A DNA stretch of 49,555 bases, from contig NZ_ML123049.1 in assembly GCF_003846175.1 (NCBI RefSeq), positions 556,855 to 606,409 of the forward strand, written 5' to 3'. The notes under the pieces were generated by a model. That model saw only the letters and a list, made by a program, of their open reading frames with translations. It ran no database searches and was not told the origin of the DNA. The position numbers and the translations under genes are program-made. This document shows positions 9,410 to 17,899 of this stretch, one piece after another; the first letter of the stretch is position 1; each line of letters opens with the position of its first letter. This DNA comes from Streptomyces sp. ADI95-17 (GTDB lineage: Bacteria; Actinomycetota; Actinomycetes; Streptomycetales; Streptomycetaceae).

Positions 9410-12400
9410 TCACGCCGGGGTCAGGCGCAGCGTCAGGATCTGGAACGGCCGAAGCGACAGTACGAGACCGTGCTCGTCGGTGTCCGCATCGTGCAACGGC
9501 CGTTCCAGCAGGTCGGTGACCTGGGCCCGCACGACGGGGAACCCGACCCGCAGTGTGGTGCCGGCGCGGCCGCCCGCCGACTCGTAGAGCCGCACGATCA
9601 CATCGCCGCCGCGGTCCTCGGCGAGCTTCACCGACTCCACCGTGACCGCCGGATGCCCGGTGTCGACCAACGAAGGCAGTACCGGCGCCACCGCCGCCCG
9701 CAGTGGCAGATTGAGCGCGAGCCCCTCGCGTACCGCGTCGGTGATCCCGCCGCCCGGCGCCAGCGCGTACCTGAACCGGTGCCGGCCGAGGTCGGTCTCC
9801 GGGGCGGGGCTGTGCGGGGCGCGCAGCAGCGTCAGCCGTACGGTCGTGCCGAGGCCCGAAGGGTGGGGGGTCCGGGTCACGTCGTGTCCGTACGTCGAGT
9901 CGTTGAGCAATGTCACGCCGTACCCCGGCTCGGCGACCCGCAGCCAGCGGTGGGCGCAGATCTCGAAACGGGCGGCGTCCCAGCCGGTGTTGTCGTGCGT
10001 GGGGCGGTGGACATGGCCGAACTGGATCTCGGAGGTGGACCGTTCGGCGTGCACATCGAGCGGGAAAGCCGCCTTGAGGACCTTCTCCGACTCCCGCCAG
10101 TCGACCTCGGTACCGATGTCGATCCGACGGCTGCCGGCGCTCAGCCGGATCTCCTGTGTGACATGTGACTGCCCGAAGGACCGCCGGACGCGGACCGCGG
10201 CCCGCAACGGCCCTTCCTCCACCAGCTCGACGGAGTCGGCATCGGTGAGATCGGTCCGGGTGCGGCGGTAGTGCCGGTCGATGTCCCAGGCGTCCCAGTG
10301 GTTGGGGTGGTCCGGGTGCAGTTGGAGAAGGTTGGCCCGGTGGCCGGGGACGAGGACGTCCCGCCCCGCGCCGAGGTCGCGGACGGCGGCGATCAGCCCG
10401 TCGGCGTCGACCACCAACCGCAGCAGCCCGTTGTCGAGCACGAGACCCCCGTCCGCGGAACCGGTCGCGGAGACGGGGTGCTCCGGCGCCGCCGAGCCGT
10501 TCAGCGGACCCGTGCCGAGCCCTGGTGCGTCGGCGGGCACCACCGTACGGCCGCCGGCCAGGTGCTGCACCTGCGCGCCGGACGGCAGCACCGCGCTCGC
10601 CTCCTGGTCCAGCTCGACCACCTGGCGGCGGTGGTACGGGGACGAGTTGAGCGCCACCAGCCCCTTGGCCCCGCGCAGTGCGGCCACCGCGTCCGCCACC
10701 AGATCCGCCAGTTCCGCTCGCACCCGCTCGTAGGTCTCGCGGGCCTCGCGGTGCACCCAGGCGATCGACGAGCCGGGCAGGATGTCATGGAACTGGTGCA
10801 GCAGGACCGTCTTCCACAGCCGGTCCAACGCCTCGTACGGGTAGTGGTAGCGGTGTCCGGGGCTGCGCAGGGCTGCCGTCGTCGCCCACAACTCGGCCTC
10901 GCGGAGCAGGTGTTCGCTGCGTCGGTTGCCCTGTTTGGTCTTGGCCTGGGTGGTGTACGTGGCCCGGTGCAGTTCCAGGTACAGCTCGCCCGACCAGACC
11001 GGAGCCTGTGCCCCGTACTCCTCCTCGGCCGCCGCGAAGAACGCCGCCGGCCGCTCGATGGTGACCCTGGGGGAGCCCTCCAGGTTCCGGAGCCGGCGCG
11101 CCTTCTCCAGCATCTCGCGGGTGGGGCCGCCCCCGCCGTCACCCCAGCCGAACGGGACGAGGGAGCGGGTGGCCGGTCCCTTCTCCGCGAAGTTCCGTTC
11201 GGCATGGGCGAGTTCGCTGCCGTGGAACTGCGCGTTGTAGGTGTCCACGGGCGGGAAATGGGTGAAGACCCTGGTCCCGTCGATGCCCTCCCACCAGAAG
11301 GTGTGATGTGGCATTTTATTGCTCTGGTTCCAGGACAGCTTCTGCGTCAGGAACCATTTCACCCCTGCGAGCCGGGCCAGCTGCGGGAAGGCCGCCGTGT
11401 AGCCGAAGGTGTCCGGCAGCCAGATCTCCTCGGTCTCCACTCCCAGCTCCTGCCGGAAGAACCGCTTGCCGTGCACGAGCTGCCGGGCCAGTGCCTCGCC
11501 ACCGGGCATATTGGCATCGGACTCCACCCACATCGACCCGACGGGCGCCCACTGTCCCTCGGCCACGGCCTGCTTGATGCGCTCCCAGATGTGCGGCTGG
11601 TGCTCCTTCACCCAGGCGTACTGCTGGGCCTGCGAGGCCGCGAAGACCAGCTCCGGATAGTCCCGGGCCAGCGCGGTGACATTGGCGAAGGTGCGCGACG
11701 CCTTGCGCACCGTCTCGCGCAGCGGCCACAGCCACGCCGAGTCGATGTGCGCATGACCGGCGGCCGAGATCCGGTGCGCGCTCGCCTCGGCCGGACGGGA
11801 CAGCACTTCGGCCAGCTGCTCCCGGCCGGCCCGCGCCGTTCCCGCCACGTCGTGCAGATCCAGCGCGTCCAGCATGCGTTCCAGAGCGCGCAGGATCTCG
11901 TGCCGCCGGGAGCGTTCGACGGGGAGTTCCCGCATCAGTTCGGAGAGCACCTCGATGTCCAGGACCAGATGCCAGACCTCCTCGTCCAGCACCGCCAGGT
12001 CCGCGGAGGCGAACCGGTACAGCGGCCGGTCGCCCGCCGTCCGCACGTCCCCGAGCGGTGTCGGCGCGAAGCCGTGTTCCAGTACGGCGGGGTTGGCCGC
12101 CGCCTCCAGCAGCAGCGCGACCGGCTCGCCGCCCGCCGCCGGGGCGGCCACCGTCAGATGGCGATTGCGCGGATGGATGCCCTTGAGCGGGACGCCGCTG
12201 GTGTCGTACAGCATGCCCTCGGCCTGGAACCCCGGCCCCTGGCCGGAGAAGCCGGGATCCACGACGACCTCGGCCCGGCACCCCGCCCACTCCGACGGCA
12301 CGGTCCCCTCCAGCCGGAACCAGCTGGTGGACCAGGGCTTCCCCCACTCGGTGCCGGCACGGAACGGCTCGAACGGTTCCTGGAGGACCCGTGCCACCGG

Positions 12401-12529
12401 AACGGGCTCACCGGGGATGTGCCGGACGGAGAGCGCGAGCGGCGTGCGGGCCGAGTACTGGGCGGGGCGGATGAACTGGTGAAGGGCTCGTTCGAGGCGG
12501 TCCTCCACCAGGGTGCGGTCGTCGTGCAT
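9410..12529 (-). CDS. Alpha-mannosidase, glycoside hydrolase family 38
   Basis: The 1039-residue product is a full-length bacterial GH38 enzyme with no signal peptide, so it is likely cytoplasmic and acts on imported manno-oligosaccharides. The GH38 zinc site is visible as HAHID at residues 259-263 (ligands His261 and Asp263). The catalytic nucleophile Asp338 lies in WVESDANMPGGE. LPDTFGYTAAFPQL, WFLTQKLSWNQ and FHDILPGSSI are further family motifs. The C-terminal third is the beta-sandwich region found in family members. ATG 12529 was chosen because MHDDRTLVEDRLERAL matches the family start; the upstream 46 codons look non-coding. It is divergent from the hydroxyproline genes, sharing a 155-base intergenic region, though no metabolic tie between them is obvious. 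Confidence 0.93.
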   Translation of the reverse strand: MHDDRTLVEDRLERALHQFIRPAQYSARTPLALSVRHIPGEPVPVARVLQEPFEPFRAGTEWGKPWSTSWFRLEGTVPSEWAGCRAEVVVDPGFSGQGPGFQAEGMLYDTSGVPLKGIHPRNRHLTVAAPAAGGEPVALLLEAAANPAVLEHGFAPTPLGDVRTAGDRPLYRFASADLAVLDEEVWHLVLDIEVLSELMRELPVERSRRHEILRALERMLDALDLHDVAGTARAGREQLAEVLSRPAEASAHRISAAGHAHIDSAWLWPLRETVRKASRTFANVTALARDYPELVFAASQAQQYAWVKEHQPHIWERIKQAVAEGQWAPVGSMWVESDANMPGGEALARQLVHGKRFFRQELGVETEEIWLPDTFGYTAAFPQLARLAGVKWFLTQKLSWNQSNKMPHHTFWWEGIDGTRVFTHFPPVDTYNAQFHGSELAHAERNFAEKGPATRSLVPFGWGDGGGGPTREMLEKARRLRNLEGSPRVTIERPAAFFAAAEEEYGAQAPVWSGELYLELHRATYTTQAKTKQGNRRSEHLLREAELWATTAALRSPGHRYHYPYEALDRLWKTVLLHQFHDILPGSSIAWVHREARETYERVRAELADLVADAVAALRGAKGLVALNSSPYHRRQVVELDQEASAVLPSGAQVQHLAGGRTVVPADAPGLGTGPLNGSAAPEHPVSATGSADGGLVLDNGLLRLVVDADGLIAAVRDLGAGRDVLVPGHRANLLQLHPDHPNHWDAWDIDRHYRRTRTDLTDADSVELVEEGPLRAAVRVRRSFGQSHVTQEIRLSAGSRRIDIGTEVDWRESEKVLKAAFPLDVHAERSTSEIQFGHVHRPTHDNTGWDAARFEICAHRWLRVAEPGYGVTLLNDSTYGHDVTRTPHPSGLGTTVRLTLLRAPHSPAPETDLGRHRFRYALAPGGGITDAVREGLALNLPLRAAVAPVLPSLVDTGHPAVTVESVKLAEDRGGDVIVRLYESAGGRAGTTLRVGFPVVRAQVTDLLERPLHDADTDEHGLVLSLRPFQILTLRLTPA

Positions 12530-12666
12530 CACGGCTCCAAACGGTCGGCGCCTGCGGGGTTCATGGCTCCACTTCCCCGGCGGCCGATCCGGCACCCCTG
12601 CGAGCGGTGCGGGGGAGTGATGGTTGATCAACTGGCCCTGTGCGCACCCTTGGCGACCCTTGAGCA

Positions 12667-12680
12667 ATGTGACATATTAC
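12667..12680 (+). promoter_or_regulatory. ATGTGACAT dyad overlapping a -10 box
   Basis: ATGTGACAT (12667-12675) is an ATGT-G-ACAT dyad. It abuts TATTAC (12675-12680), a plausible -10 box placed so that transcription would begin at or next to the GTG start at 12685. A repressor bound here would occlude the promoter. The GntR/FCD protein encoded at 18929 is the best candidate ligand, by inference. Confidence 0.6.
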
Positions 12681-12684
12681 TGTC

Positions 12685-13851
12685 GTGCTCACGAGACGCC
12701 CCCTGGATGTCGTCATCGTCGGGGCCGGAATGGTCGGCGCCGCCTGCGCCTACTACACCTCCCGGTCCGGACTCTCCGTAGCCGTCGTCGACCGAGGGCC
12801 GGTGGCCGGCGGTACCACCGGAACCGGCGAGGGCAACCTCCTGGTCTCCGACAAAGTGCCCGGACCGGAGCTCGAACTCGCCCTGCTCTCCGCCTCCTTG
12901 TGGCGGCAACTGTCCGAGGAACTACCCAAGGGCATCGAGTACGAACTCAAGGGTGGTGTGGTCGTCGCGGCGTCCGAGAACTCCCTGGCCGCCCTGACCG
13001 CCACCGCCGATGCCCAGCGGGCGGCGGGTGTCGAGGCGTACCACGTCACATCCGACCGGCTCCGCGACATCGAGCCCCACCTCGCACCGGACCTGTCCGG
13101 TGGCTGCCACTACCCGCAGGACGCCCAGGTCCAACCGGCCCTGGCGGCAGCCGAGTTGCTGAGCGCCGCTACGAGGGCGGGTGCGCTGGTGCGCCCGGGG
13201 GAGGAGGTGGCCGGGATCCTCCGGGACGGGAAGGGCGCCGTACGCGGGGTACGCACGGCGCGGGGCGAACTGCACGCCCCCGTCGTGGTCAACGCGGCGG
13301 GTACCTGGGGCGGCGACCTGGCCGCGCTGGCCGGGGTGAACCTGCCGGTCCTGCCACGCCGAGGGTTCGTCCTGGTCACCGAACCGCTGCCCCGGCTGAT
13401 CCGGCACAAGGTCTATGCCGCGGAGTACGTGGCCGACGTGTCGAGCGGGTCCGCGGCGCTCCAGACCTCGCCCGTCGTGGAGGGAACGCCCGCGGGGCCG
13501 GTGCTCATCGGGGCCAGCCGCGAACGGGTCGGCTTCGACCGGACCTTGTCCGTCGCGGTGATCTCCCGCCTGGCGGCGGGCGCCGCCGCGCTCTTTCCCG
13601 CGCTCGCCGACGTACGGGTGATGCGCGCCTACCACGGATTCCGCCCCTACCTGCCCGATCACCTCCCGGCGATCGGACCGGACCCACGGGTGCCGGGGCT
13701 CTTCCACGCCTGCGGCCACGAGGGTGCCGGGATCGGGCTGGCGCCCGCGACCGGACTGCTCATCGCCGACGCGATCCGGGGAGAGCGGCCCGCGCTCGAT
13801 CTCGGACCCTTCGCCCCGGACCGGTTCGATGCCACATGCCATGTCACATGA
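12685..13851 (+). CDS. FAD-dependent oxidoreductase, DAO family (D-hydroxyproline dehydrogenase large subunit-like)
   Basis: The 388-residue protein has the Rossmann dinucleotide motif VVIVGAGMVGAACA at about residues 9-22 and a C-terminal FAD-contact region with RAYHGFRPYLPDHLPAIG and HACGHEGAGIGLAPATG, typical of the glycine/D-amino-acid oxidase (DAO) family. With the next two genes it forms the set known from hydroxyproline loci as LhpB/LhpF/LhpE, a heteromeric dehydrogenase converting cis-4-hydroxy-D-proline to pyrroline-4-hydroxy-2-carboxylate. The GTG start at 12685 has no visible Shine-Dalgarno, and a -10-like TATTAC lies 5 bases upstream, so translation is probably leaderless. The operon runs on through 15665. 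The substrate is inferred from the neighbours; a proline or other D-amino acid dehydrogenase remains possible. Confidence 0.85.
   Translation: MLTRRPLDVVIVGAGMVGAACAYYTSRSGLSVAVVDRGPVAGGTTGTGEGNLLVSDKVPGPELELALLSASLWRQLSEELPKGIEYELKGGVVVAASENSLAALTATADAQRAAGVEAYHVTSDRLRDIEPHLAPDLSGGCHYPQDAQVQPALAAAELLSAATRAGALVRPGEEVAGILRDGKGAVRGVRTARGELHAPVVVNAAGTWGGDLAALAGVNLPVLPRRGFVLVTEPLPRLIRHKVYAAEYVADVSSGSAALQTSPVVEGTPAGPVLIGASRERVGFDRTLSVAVISRLAAGAAALFPALADVRVMRAYHGFRPYLPDHLPAIGPDPRVPGLFHACGHEGAGIGLAPATGLLIADAIRGERPALDLGPFAPDRFDATCHVT
13841..13849 (-). promoter_or_regulatory. ATGTGACAT dyad at gene end
   Basis: ATGTCACAT, the motif read from the other strand, overlaps the last codons of the FAD gene and lies 43-51 bases before the GTG start of the [2Fe-2S] gene. 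It could control an internal promoter or act as a secondary operator. It also encodes Cys-His-Val-Thr-stop, so chance under coding constraint cannot be excluded. Confidence 0.4.
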
Positions 13852-13891
13852 CGGTGGAGAGCGGGGCGCCCGCGCCCCAGGAGAGGAACCA

Positions 13892-14218
13892 GTGAGACGC
13901 ACCCGCGCACGTACCCCCGCCGAACTCGTCGGGGCCGCGCCCGAGACGGAGTTCCAGCTCACCTTCGACGGCCGCCCGGTCCGCGCACTGCCGGGCCAGA
14001 CCATCGCCGCCGCACTCTGGTCGGCGGGCATCCTGACCTGGCGCACCACCCGGGTGCACGGCCGGCCGCGAGGGGCCTTCTGCGGGATCGGCGCCTGCTA
14101 CGACTGCCTGGCCACCGTCAACGGCCGGCCCAACCAGCGAGCCTGCCTGCTGCCCGCGGCGCCGGGCGACACGGTGATGACGCAGGAGGGTGACGGCCAT
14201 GCCGAACTCGAACGATGA
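13892..14218 (+). CDS. Small [2Fe-2S] protein, D-hydroxyproline dehydrogenase subunit-like
   Basis: This 108-residue protein has a single ferredoxin-like domain: EFQLTFDGRPVRALPGQTIA is the typical beta-grasp start, followed by the cluster ligands FCGIGACYDCL (Cys-x4-Cys-x2-Cys) and a fourth Cys in NQRACL. It matches the small iron-sulfur subunit (LhpF-like; also the N-terminal part of sarcosine oxidase alpha/octopine dehydrogenase-type complexes) that bridges the two flavoproteins encoded on either side. GTG 13892 is preceded by AGGAGAGG at a good distance. Its 3' end overlaps the next gene by 20 bases, pointing to translational coupling and equimolar subunits. It transfers electrons within the complex rather than acting alone. 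Confidence 0.85.
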   Translation: MRRTRARTPAELVGAAPETEFQLTFDGRPVRALPGQTIAAALWSAGILTWRTTRVHGRPRGAFCGIGACYDCLATVNGRPNQRACLLPAAPGDTVMTQEGDGHAELER

Positions 14219-15665
14219 GCCGGGGACGCGGGAGACCGGCCGCGTCGAACTCGCCGTGGTGGGCGCCGGACCGGCGGGCCTGGCCGCGGCCGTCACCGCT
14301 GCCGACCACGGACTCGACGTGGTCCTGCTGGACGCGGCCGCCGCACCCGGCGGGCAGTACTACCGCAGCCCGGCCGAGGGACTCGGTGCCACCCGGCCCG
14401 GGGCCCTGCACCACGACTGGCCCACCTTCACCGAACTCTCCGCCCGGCTGGCCGCACACCGCGACACCGGCACGATCCGCCACCTCACCGGCCACCAGGT
14501 GTGGACGGTCGAACGAACCGGTGACGGCGACTGGATCCTGCACGCGGTCACCGGGGCCGACGAGGAGGTCCGCACCGCTGTCCGGGCCCGCCGGATGCTC
14601 CTCGCGACCGGCGCCCACGAACGCCAACTGCCCTTTCCCGGCTGGACACTTCCCGGAGTGGTGGGCGCGGCGGGGGCCCAGGCCATGCTGAAGTCGGGGC
14701 TGGTGCTGCTGGGAAGCCGGATCGTGGTCGCGGGGAGCGGACCGCTCCTCCAGGCGGTCGCCCTCTCGCTGACCCGCGCGGGGGCGCGGGTCCCGGCGCT
14801 GGTCGAGGCCGCCGGCTACGGGGCGTACGCCCGTGCTCCCCGGGTGCTGGCGGCCAACCCGGGCAAGGCGGCGGAAGGGGCCCGGTTCGCGGCGGAGCTG
14901 GCCGGTGCCCGGGTGCGGGTGCTGAGCCATCGGGCGGTCACCGAGGTGCACGGGGACGAGCGGGTGGAGGCGGTGACCGTCAGCAGGGTGGACCGCCGGT
15001 GGCGGCCCGTCCCCGGGACCGGCCGCCGGATCGCCTGCGACGCGCTCGCCGTGGGACACGGGCTGATGCCGCAGCTCGACCTCGCCGTGGCAGCCGGCTG
15101 CGGAACACGGCCCGGCCCCGACGGCACGCACGCGGTCACCCTCGACGAACAGCTCAGGACCACCGTCCCCGGGGTGTGGGCGGCCGGCGAGTCCGGCGGC
15201 ATCGGAGGCGTCGAACTCGCCCTCTGTGAAGGCGAGTTGGCGGCACTTTCCGTCGTCCGTGAGATACGGGGCGGAGTGCGGGGGCGGGAAGCGCGCAGGG
15301 CCGTCGCGCTGCGCCGCTCCCGCCGTCGTCTGCGGGCCTTCGCCGACCTGATGGGGGCCGTGCACCGGCCGGGGCCCGGCTGGCGCGAGTGGCTGACCGA
15401 CGGGACGGAGGTATGCCGCTGCGAAGAGGTCGGCGCGGGCCGGATCCGTACCGCGTGCGAGGAGCTGGGAGCCGGTGACACCAGGACCGTCAAACTGCTC
15501 ACCCGGGCCGGAATGGGGTGGTGCCAGGGCCGGACGTGCGGATTCGCCGTCCGGGAACTCGCCGCCGCGCACGGCGGCGGACAGGAGCCGGGCGGACCCG
15601 ACCGGCGCCCGCTGGCCTGCCCCGTGAAACTCTCCACCCTCGCCGACCTGTCCGGCCCCGGGTAG
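14199..15665 (+). CDS. NAD/FAD-dependent oxidoreductase with C-terminal BFD [2Fe-2S] domain
   Basis: The 488-residue product carries an N-terminal FAD Rossmann motif, VVGAGPAGLAAAVTAADHG, a second nucleotide-binding fold near RIVVAGSGPLLQAVALSL, and a C-terminal BFD-like cluster domain with EVCRCEEVGAG and GMGWCQGRTCG as ligands. It corresponds to the LhpE/opine-dehydrogenase subunit A type flavoprotein that completes the heteromeric D-hydroxyproline dehydrogenase with the two genes upstream. ATG 14199 follows GGAGGG; a GTG nine bases earlier falls inside that Shine-Dalgarno and is less likely. Translation is probably coupled to the small subunit. The physiological electron acceptor cannot be read from the sequence. 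Confidence 0.87.
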   Translation: MPNSNDEPGTRETGRVELAVVGAGPAGLAAAVTAADHGLDVVLLDAAAAPGGQYYRSPAEGLGATRPGALHHDWPTFTELSARLAAHRDTGTIRHLTGHQVWTVERTGDGDWILHAVTGADEEVRTAVRARRMLLATGAHERQLPFPGWTLPGVVGAAGAQAMLKSGLVLLGSRIVVAGSGPLLQAVALSLTRAGARVPALVEAAGYGAYARAPRVLAANPGKAAEGARFAAELAGARVRVLSHRAVTEVHGDERVEAVTVSRVDRRWRPVPGTGRRIACDALAVGHGLMPQLDLAVAAGCGTRPGPDGTHAVTLDEQLRTTVPGVWAAGESGGIGGVELALCEGELAALSVVREIRGGVRGREARRAVALRRSRRRLRAFADLMGAVHRPGPGWREWLTDGTEVCRCEEVGAGRIRTACEELGAGDTRTVKLLTRAGMGWCQGRTCGFAVRELAAAHGGGQEPGGPDRRPLACPVKLSTLADLSGPG

Positions 15666-15773
15666 GCCGCGTCCGGTCCGCTCCCAGGGGCGCTCTGTGC
15701 GCCGACCGTTGTGCCTTGCCCCGCGTTCTTCCTTCCAGCTTCTGCGTTCCCTTCCGCTTCTGCGTTCTCGCGT

Positions 15774-15804
15774 TCTCGCGGTTTCGCATTTCTCGCGGTT
15801 TCGC
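15774..15804 (+). repeat. 14-bp direct repeat in a pyrimidine-rich leader
   Basis: TCTCGCGGTTTCGC occurs at 15774-15787 and again at 15791-15804. The surrounding 15735-15820 is a C/T-rich low-complexity stretch built from CTTCTGCG, GTTCTCGC and related words. It lies upstream of the DHDPS-like gene and is not coding in any convincing frame. Confidence 0.6.
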
Positions 15805-15826
15805 GGTTCCGCGTTTCCGCCACACC

Positions 15827-15838
15827 GTGACATGTCAC
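15827..15838. promoter_or_regulatory. Perfect palindrome GTGACATGTCAC before the DHDPS-like gene
   Basis: A 12-bp perfect palindrome sits 18 bases before the ATG at 15857 and 7 bases before the Shine-Dalgarno AAGGAG. It contains TGTCACA and TGACA half-sites of the ATGTGACAT motif, so it is a strong candidate operator for the same regulator. Confidence 0.6.
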
Positions 15839-15856
15839 ACCTCTCAAGGAGCCACG

Positions 15857-16765
15857 ATGCAGACGAACACCGACTCGCGCACCCGCCCCTGGCACGGGGT
15901 CATGGTCGCCACCCCGATCACCCTGCGCGACGACTGCACCATCGACTACGACGCCTACGCCGACCATGTGCGGCAGCTCATCGAGGCGGGCTGCGACGGA
16001 GTGGTGCCCAACGGCTCGTTGGGGGAGTACCAGACCCTGACCGACAGCGAACGCGAGCAGGTGGTCCGGGTCGCCGTCGAGGCCGCGGGCGACGGCAACC
16101 GCGTCATGCCGGGCGTCGCCGCCTACGGCAGCGCGGAGTCGAGGCGCTGGGCGGAACAGGCCGCGGCGGCGGGCGCCGGCTCCGTGCTGCTCCTGCCGCC
16201 CAACGGGTACCGCTGCGAGGAGGCGGCGGTGCGCGCCCACTACGCCGATGTGGCCGAGGCCGGGGTGCCGGTCGTCGCGTACAACAACCCGTACGACACC
16301 AAGGTGGACCTGACGCCGGATCTGCTCGCCCGCCTCCACCAGGACGGCAGCATCGTGGCCGTCAAGGAGTTCAGCGGTGACGTCCGCCGGGCCTACGAGA
16401 TCGCCGAACAGGCACCCGGGCTCGACGTGCTGGTGGGCGCCGACGACGTACTTCTGGAACTGGCACTCGCCGGGGCCGTCGGCTGGATCGCGGGCTGCCC
16501 GAACATGCTGCCGTCCTGCTGTGTCGAGTTGTACCAGGCCGCTGTCACCGGTGACATGGCAACCGCCCTGCCGCTGTACCGGGAACTGCACCCGCTGCTT
16601 CGATGGGACTCGAAGCCGGAGTTCGTCCAGGCCATCAAGGCGTCCATGGACGTCGTCGGGCGCCACGGGGGCCGTACCCGGCCGCCGCGGTTCCCCCTCC
16701 CCGCCGACGACCTGGCCGCCGTACGTGCCGCGACGGAGAAGGCACTCGCCGGGGGCCTTCACTGA
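15857..16765 (+). CDS. DHDPS/NAL-family lyase, likely pyrroline-4-hydroxy-2-carboxylate deaminase
   Basis: This 302-residue protein is a class I aldolase-fold enzyme of the dihydrodipicolinate synthase/N-acetylneuraminate lyase family. The Schiff-base lysine is Lys170 in AVKEFSGD and the conserved tyrosine is Tyr142 in VAYNNPY. NGSLGEYQTLTDSE stands where DHDPS has its GTTGE motif (here GSLGE). In hydroxyproline loci the member of this family (LhpC/HypD) deaminates and dehydrates pyrroline-4-hydroxy-2-carboxylate to alpha-ketoglutarate semialdehyde; the GSLGE change and the neighbours favour that over lysine biosynthesis. The start follows AAGGAG. A 191-base leader with a palindromic operator candidate separates it from the dehydrogenase genes, so it may have its own promoter. 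Confidence 0.85.
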   Translation: MQTNTDSRTRPWHGVMVATPITLRDDCTIDYDAYADHVRQLIEAGCDGVVPNGSLGEYQTLTDSEREQVVRVAVEAAGDGNRVMPGVAAYGSAESRRWAEQAAAAGAGSVLLLPPNGYRCEEAAVRAHYADVAEAGVPVVAYNNPYDTKVDLTPDLLARLHQDGSIVAVKEFSGDVRRAYEIAEQAPGLDVLVGADDVLLELALAGAVGWIAGCPNMLPSCCVELYQAAVTGDMATALPLYRELHPLLRWDSKPEFVQAIKASMDVVGRHGGRTRPPRFPLPADDLAAVRAATEKALAGGLH

Positions 16766-16897
16766 GACCGGCTCGCGGTCGCAGCGGGCGGGGCCGTCGT
16801 ACGCCGGACGGAGTGCGCGGCCCGGCCCGTTTCGTCAAGACCCGTTCCGCACGTTTCCAGTGTTCTTCGTGTCCGACCTGACGAACCAGGGGGAGCC

Positions 16898-17899
16898 TTG
16901 CAGACACGTCACATTTTCCATGCCGTCGACTCACACACCGAGGGCATGCCCACCCGAGTCATCACCGGAGGCATCGGCACCATCCCCGGTGCGACGATGG
17001 CCGAGCGGCGCATCCACTTCCAGCAGCACCGGGACGCCGTGCGCACCCTGCTCATGTACGAACCGCGCGGCCACGCCTCCATGAGCGGCGCGATCCTCCA
17101 GCCGCCCACCCGGCCGGACGCGGACTACGGCGTGCTGTTCATAGAGGTCTCCGGCTATCTGCCGATGTGCGGGCACGGCACCATCGGGGTGGCGACCGTT
17201 CTGGTGGAGACCGGCATGGTGGAGGTCACCGAACCCGTCACCACCGTGCGGCTGGACACCCCGGCCGGGCTGGTCAGCGTCGACGTGCAGGTGAAGGACG
17301 GCGCGGCCACCGGGGTGACCCTGACCAACGTTCCGGCGTTCAGTGTCGCGCTCGACCGGACGGTGGACGTACCCGGCTACGGGACGCTGCGCTACGACCT
17401 CGCCTACGGCGGCAACTTCTACGCGATGGTGCAGCTGTCCGACCTGGGGCTGCCCTTCGACCGGGCGCGCAAGGACGACATCCTGGCCGCCGGGCTCGCC
17501 CTGATGGACGCGGTCAACGCCACCGAGCGGCCGGCCCACCCCGAGGACCCGGACATCCACGGCCTCAAGCACGTGCAGTTCGTCGCGCCCGGGTCCGACG
17601 CCCGCCACTCCCGACACGCGATGGCCATCCATCCCGGCTGGTTCGACCGCTCACCCTGCGGGACCGGCACCTCGGCACGCATGGCGCAACTGCACGCACG
17701 CGGTGAACTCCCCCTGGACACCGACTTCGTGAACGAGTCGTTCATCGGCACCTCGTTCACCGGACGTCTGGTCCGGGAGACCACCGTGGGCGGGCTGCCG
17801 GCCGTCGTCCCCACCGTCACCGGCCGCGCCTGGATCACCGGTACCGCACAATTCTTCCTGAACCCGTCCGACCCCTTCCCCGAAGGATTCCTGCTGTGA
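16898..17899 (+). CDS. Proline racemase family protein, likely 4-hydroxyproline 2-epimerase
   Basis: The 333-residue product has both catalytic cysteines of the proline racemase superfamily: Cys91 in MCGHGTIG and Cys254 in DRSPCGTGTSARMA. A Cys/Cys pair marks racemases and epimerases, whereas trans-3-hydroxyproline dehydratases carry Thr at the second position. In this gene context epimerisation of trans-4-hydroxy-L-proline to cis-4-hydroxy-D-proline (LhpA/HypE role) is the best reading. The TTG start at 16898 gives QTRHIFHAVDSHTEG, the normal family N terminus; the Shine-Dalgarno AGGGGGAG is very close. A near copy of the operator motif (ACGTCACAT, 16906-16914) overlaps the first codons. The stop overlaps the next start by 4 bases. 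Confidence 0.9.
   Translation: MQTRHIFHAVDSHTEGMPTRVITGGIGTIPGATMAERRIHFQQHRDAVRTLLMYEPRGHASMSGAILQPPTRPDADYGVLFIEVSGYLPMCGHGTIGVATVLVETGMVEVTEPVTTVRLDTPAGLVSVDVQVKDGAATGVTLTNVPAFSVALDRTVDVPGYGTLRYDLAYGGNFYAMVQLSDLGLPFDRARKDDILAAGLALMDAVNATERPAHPEDPDIHGLKHVQFVAPGSDARHSRHAMAIHPGWFDRSPCGTGTSARMAQLHARGELPLDTDFVNESFIGTSFTGRLVRETTVGGLPAVVPTVTGRAWITGTAQFFLNPSDPFPEGFLL

Noticed and set aside
10153..10168. TGTGTGACATGTGAC inside the mannosidase gene as an operator
   Set aside because: It is deep within coding sequence, far from any start; I could not support regulatory use, though it resembles the candidate motif.
15857..16765. Calling the DHDPS-family gene dapA for lysine biosynthesis
   Set aside because: It has GSLGE in place of the usual GTTGE motif and lies among hydroxyproline genes, with no lysine genes nearby.
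16898..17899. Reading the racemase-family protein as trans-3-hydroxyproline dehydratase
   Set aside because: The second catalytic position is Cys254, as in racemases and epimerases; the dehydratase has Thr there.
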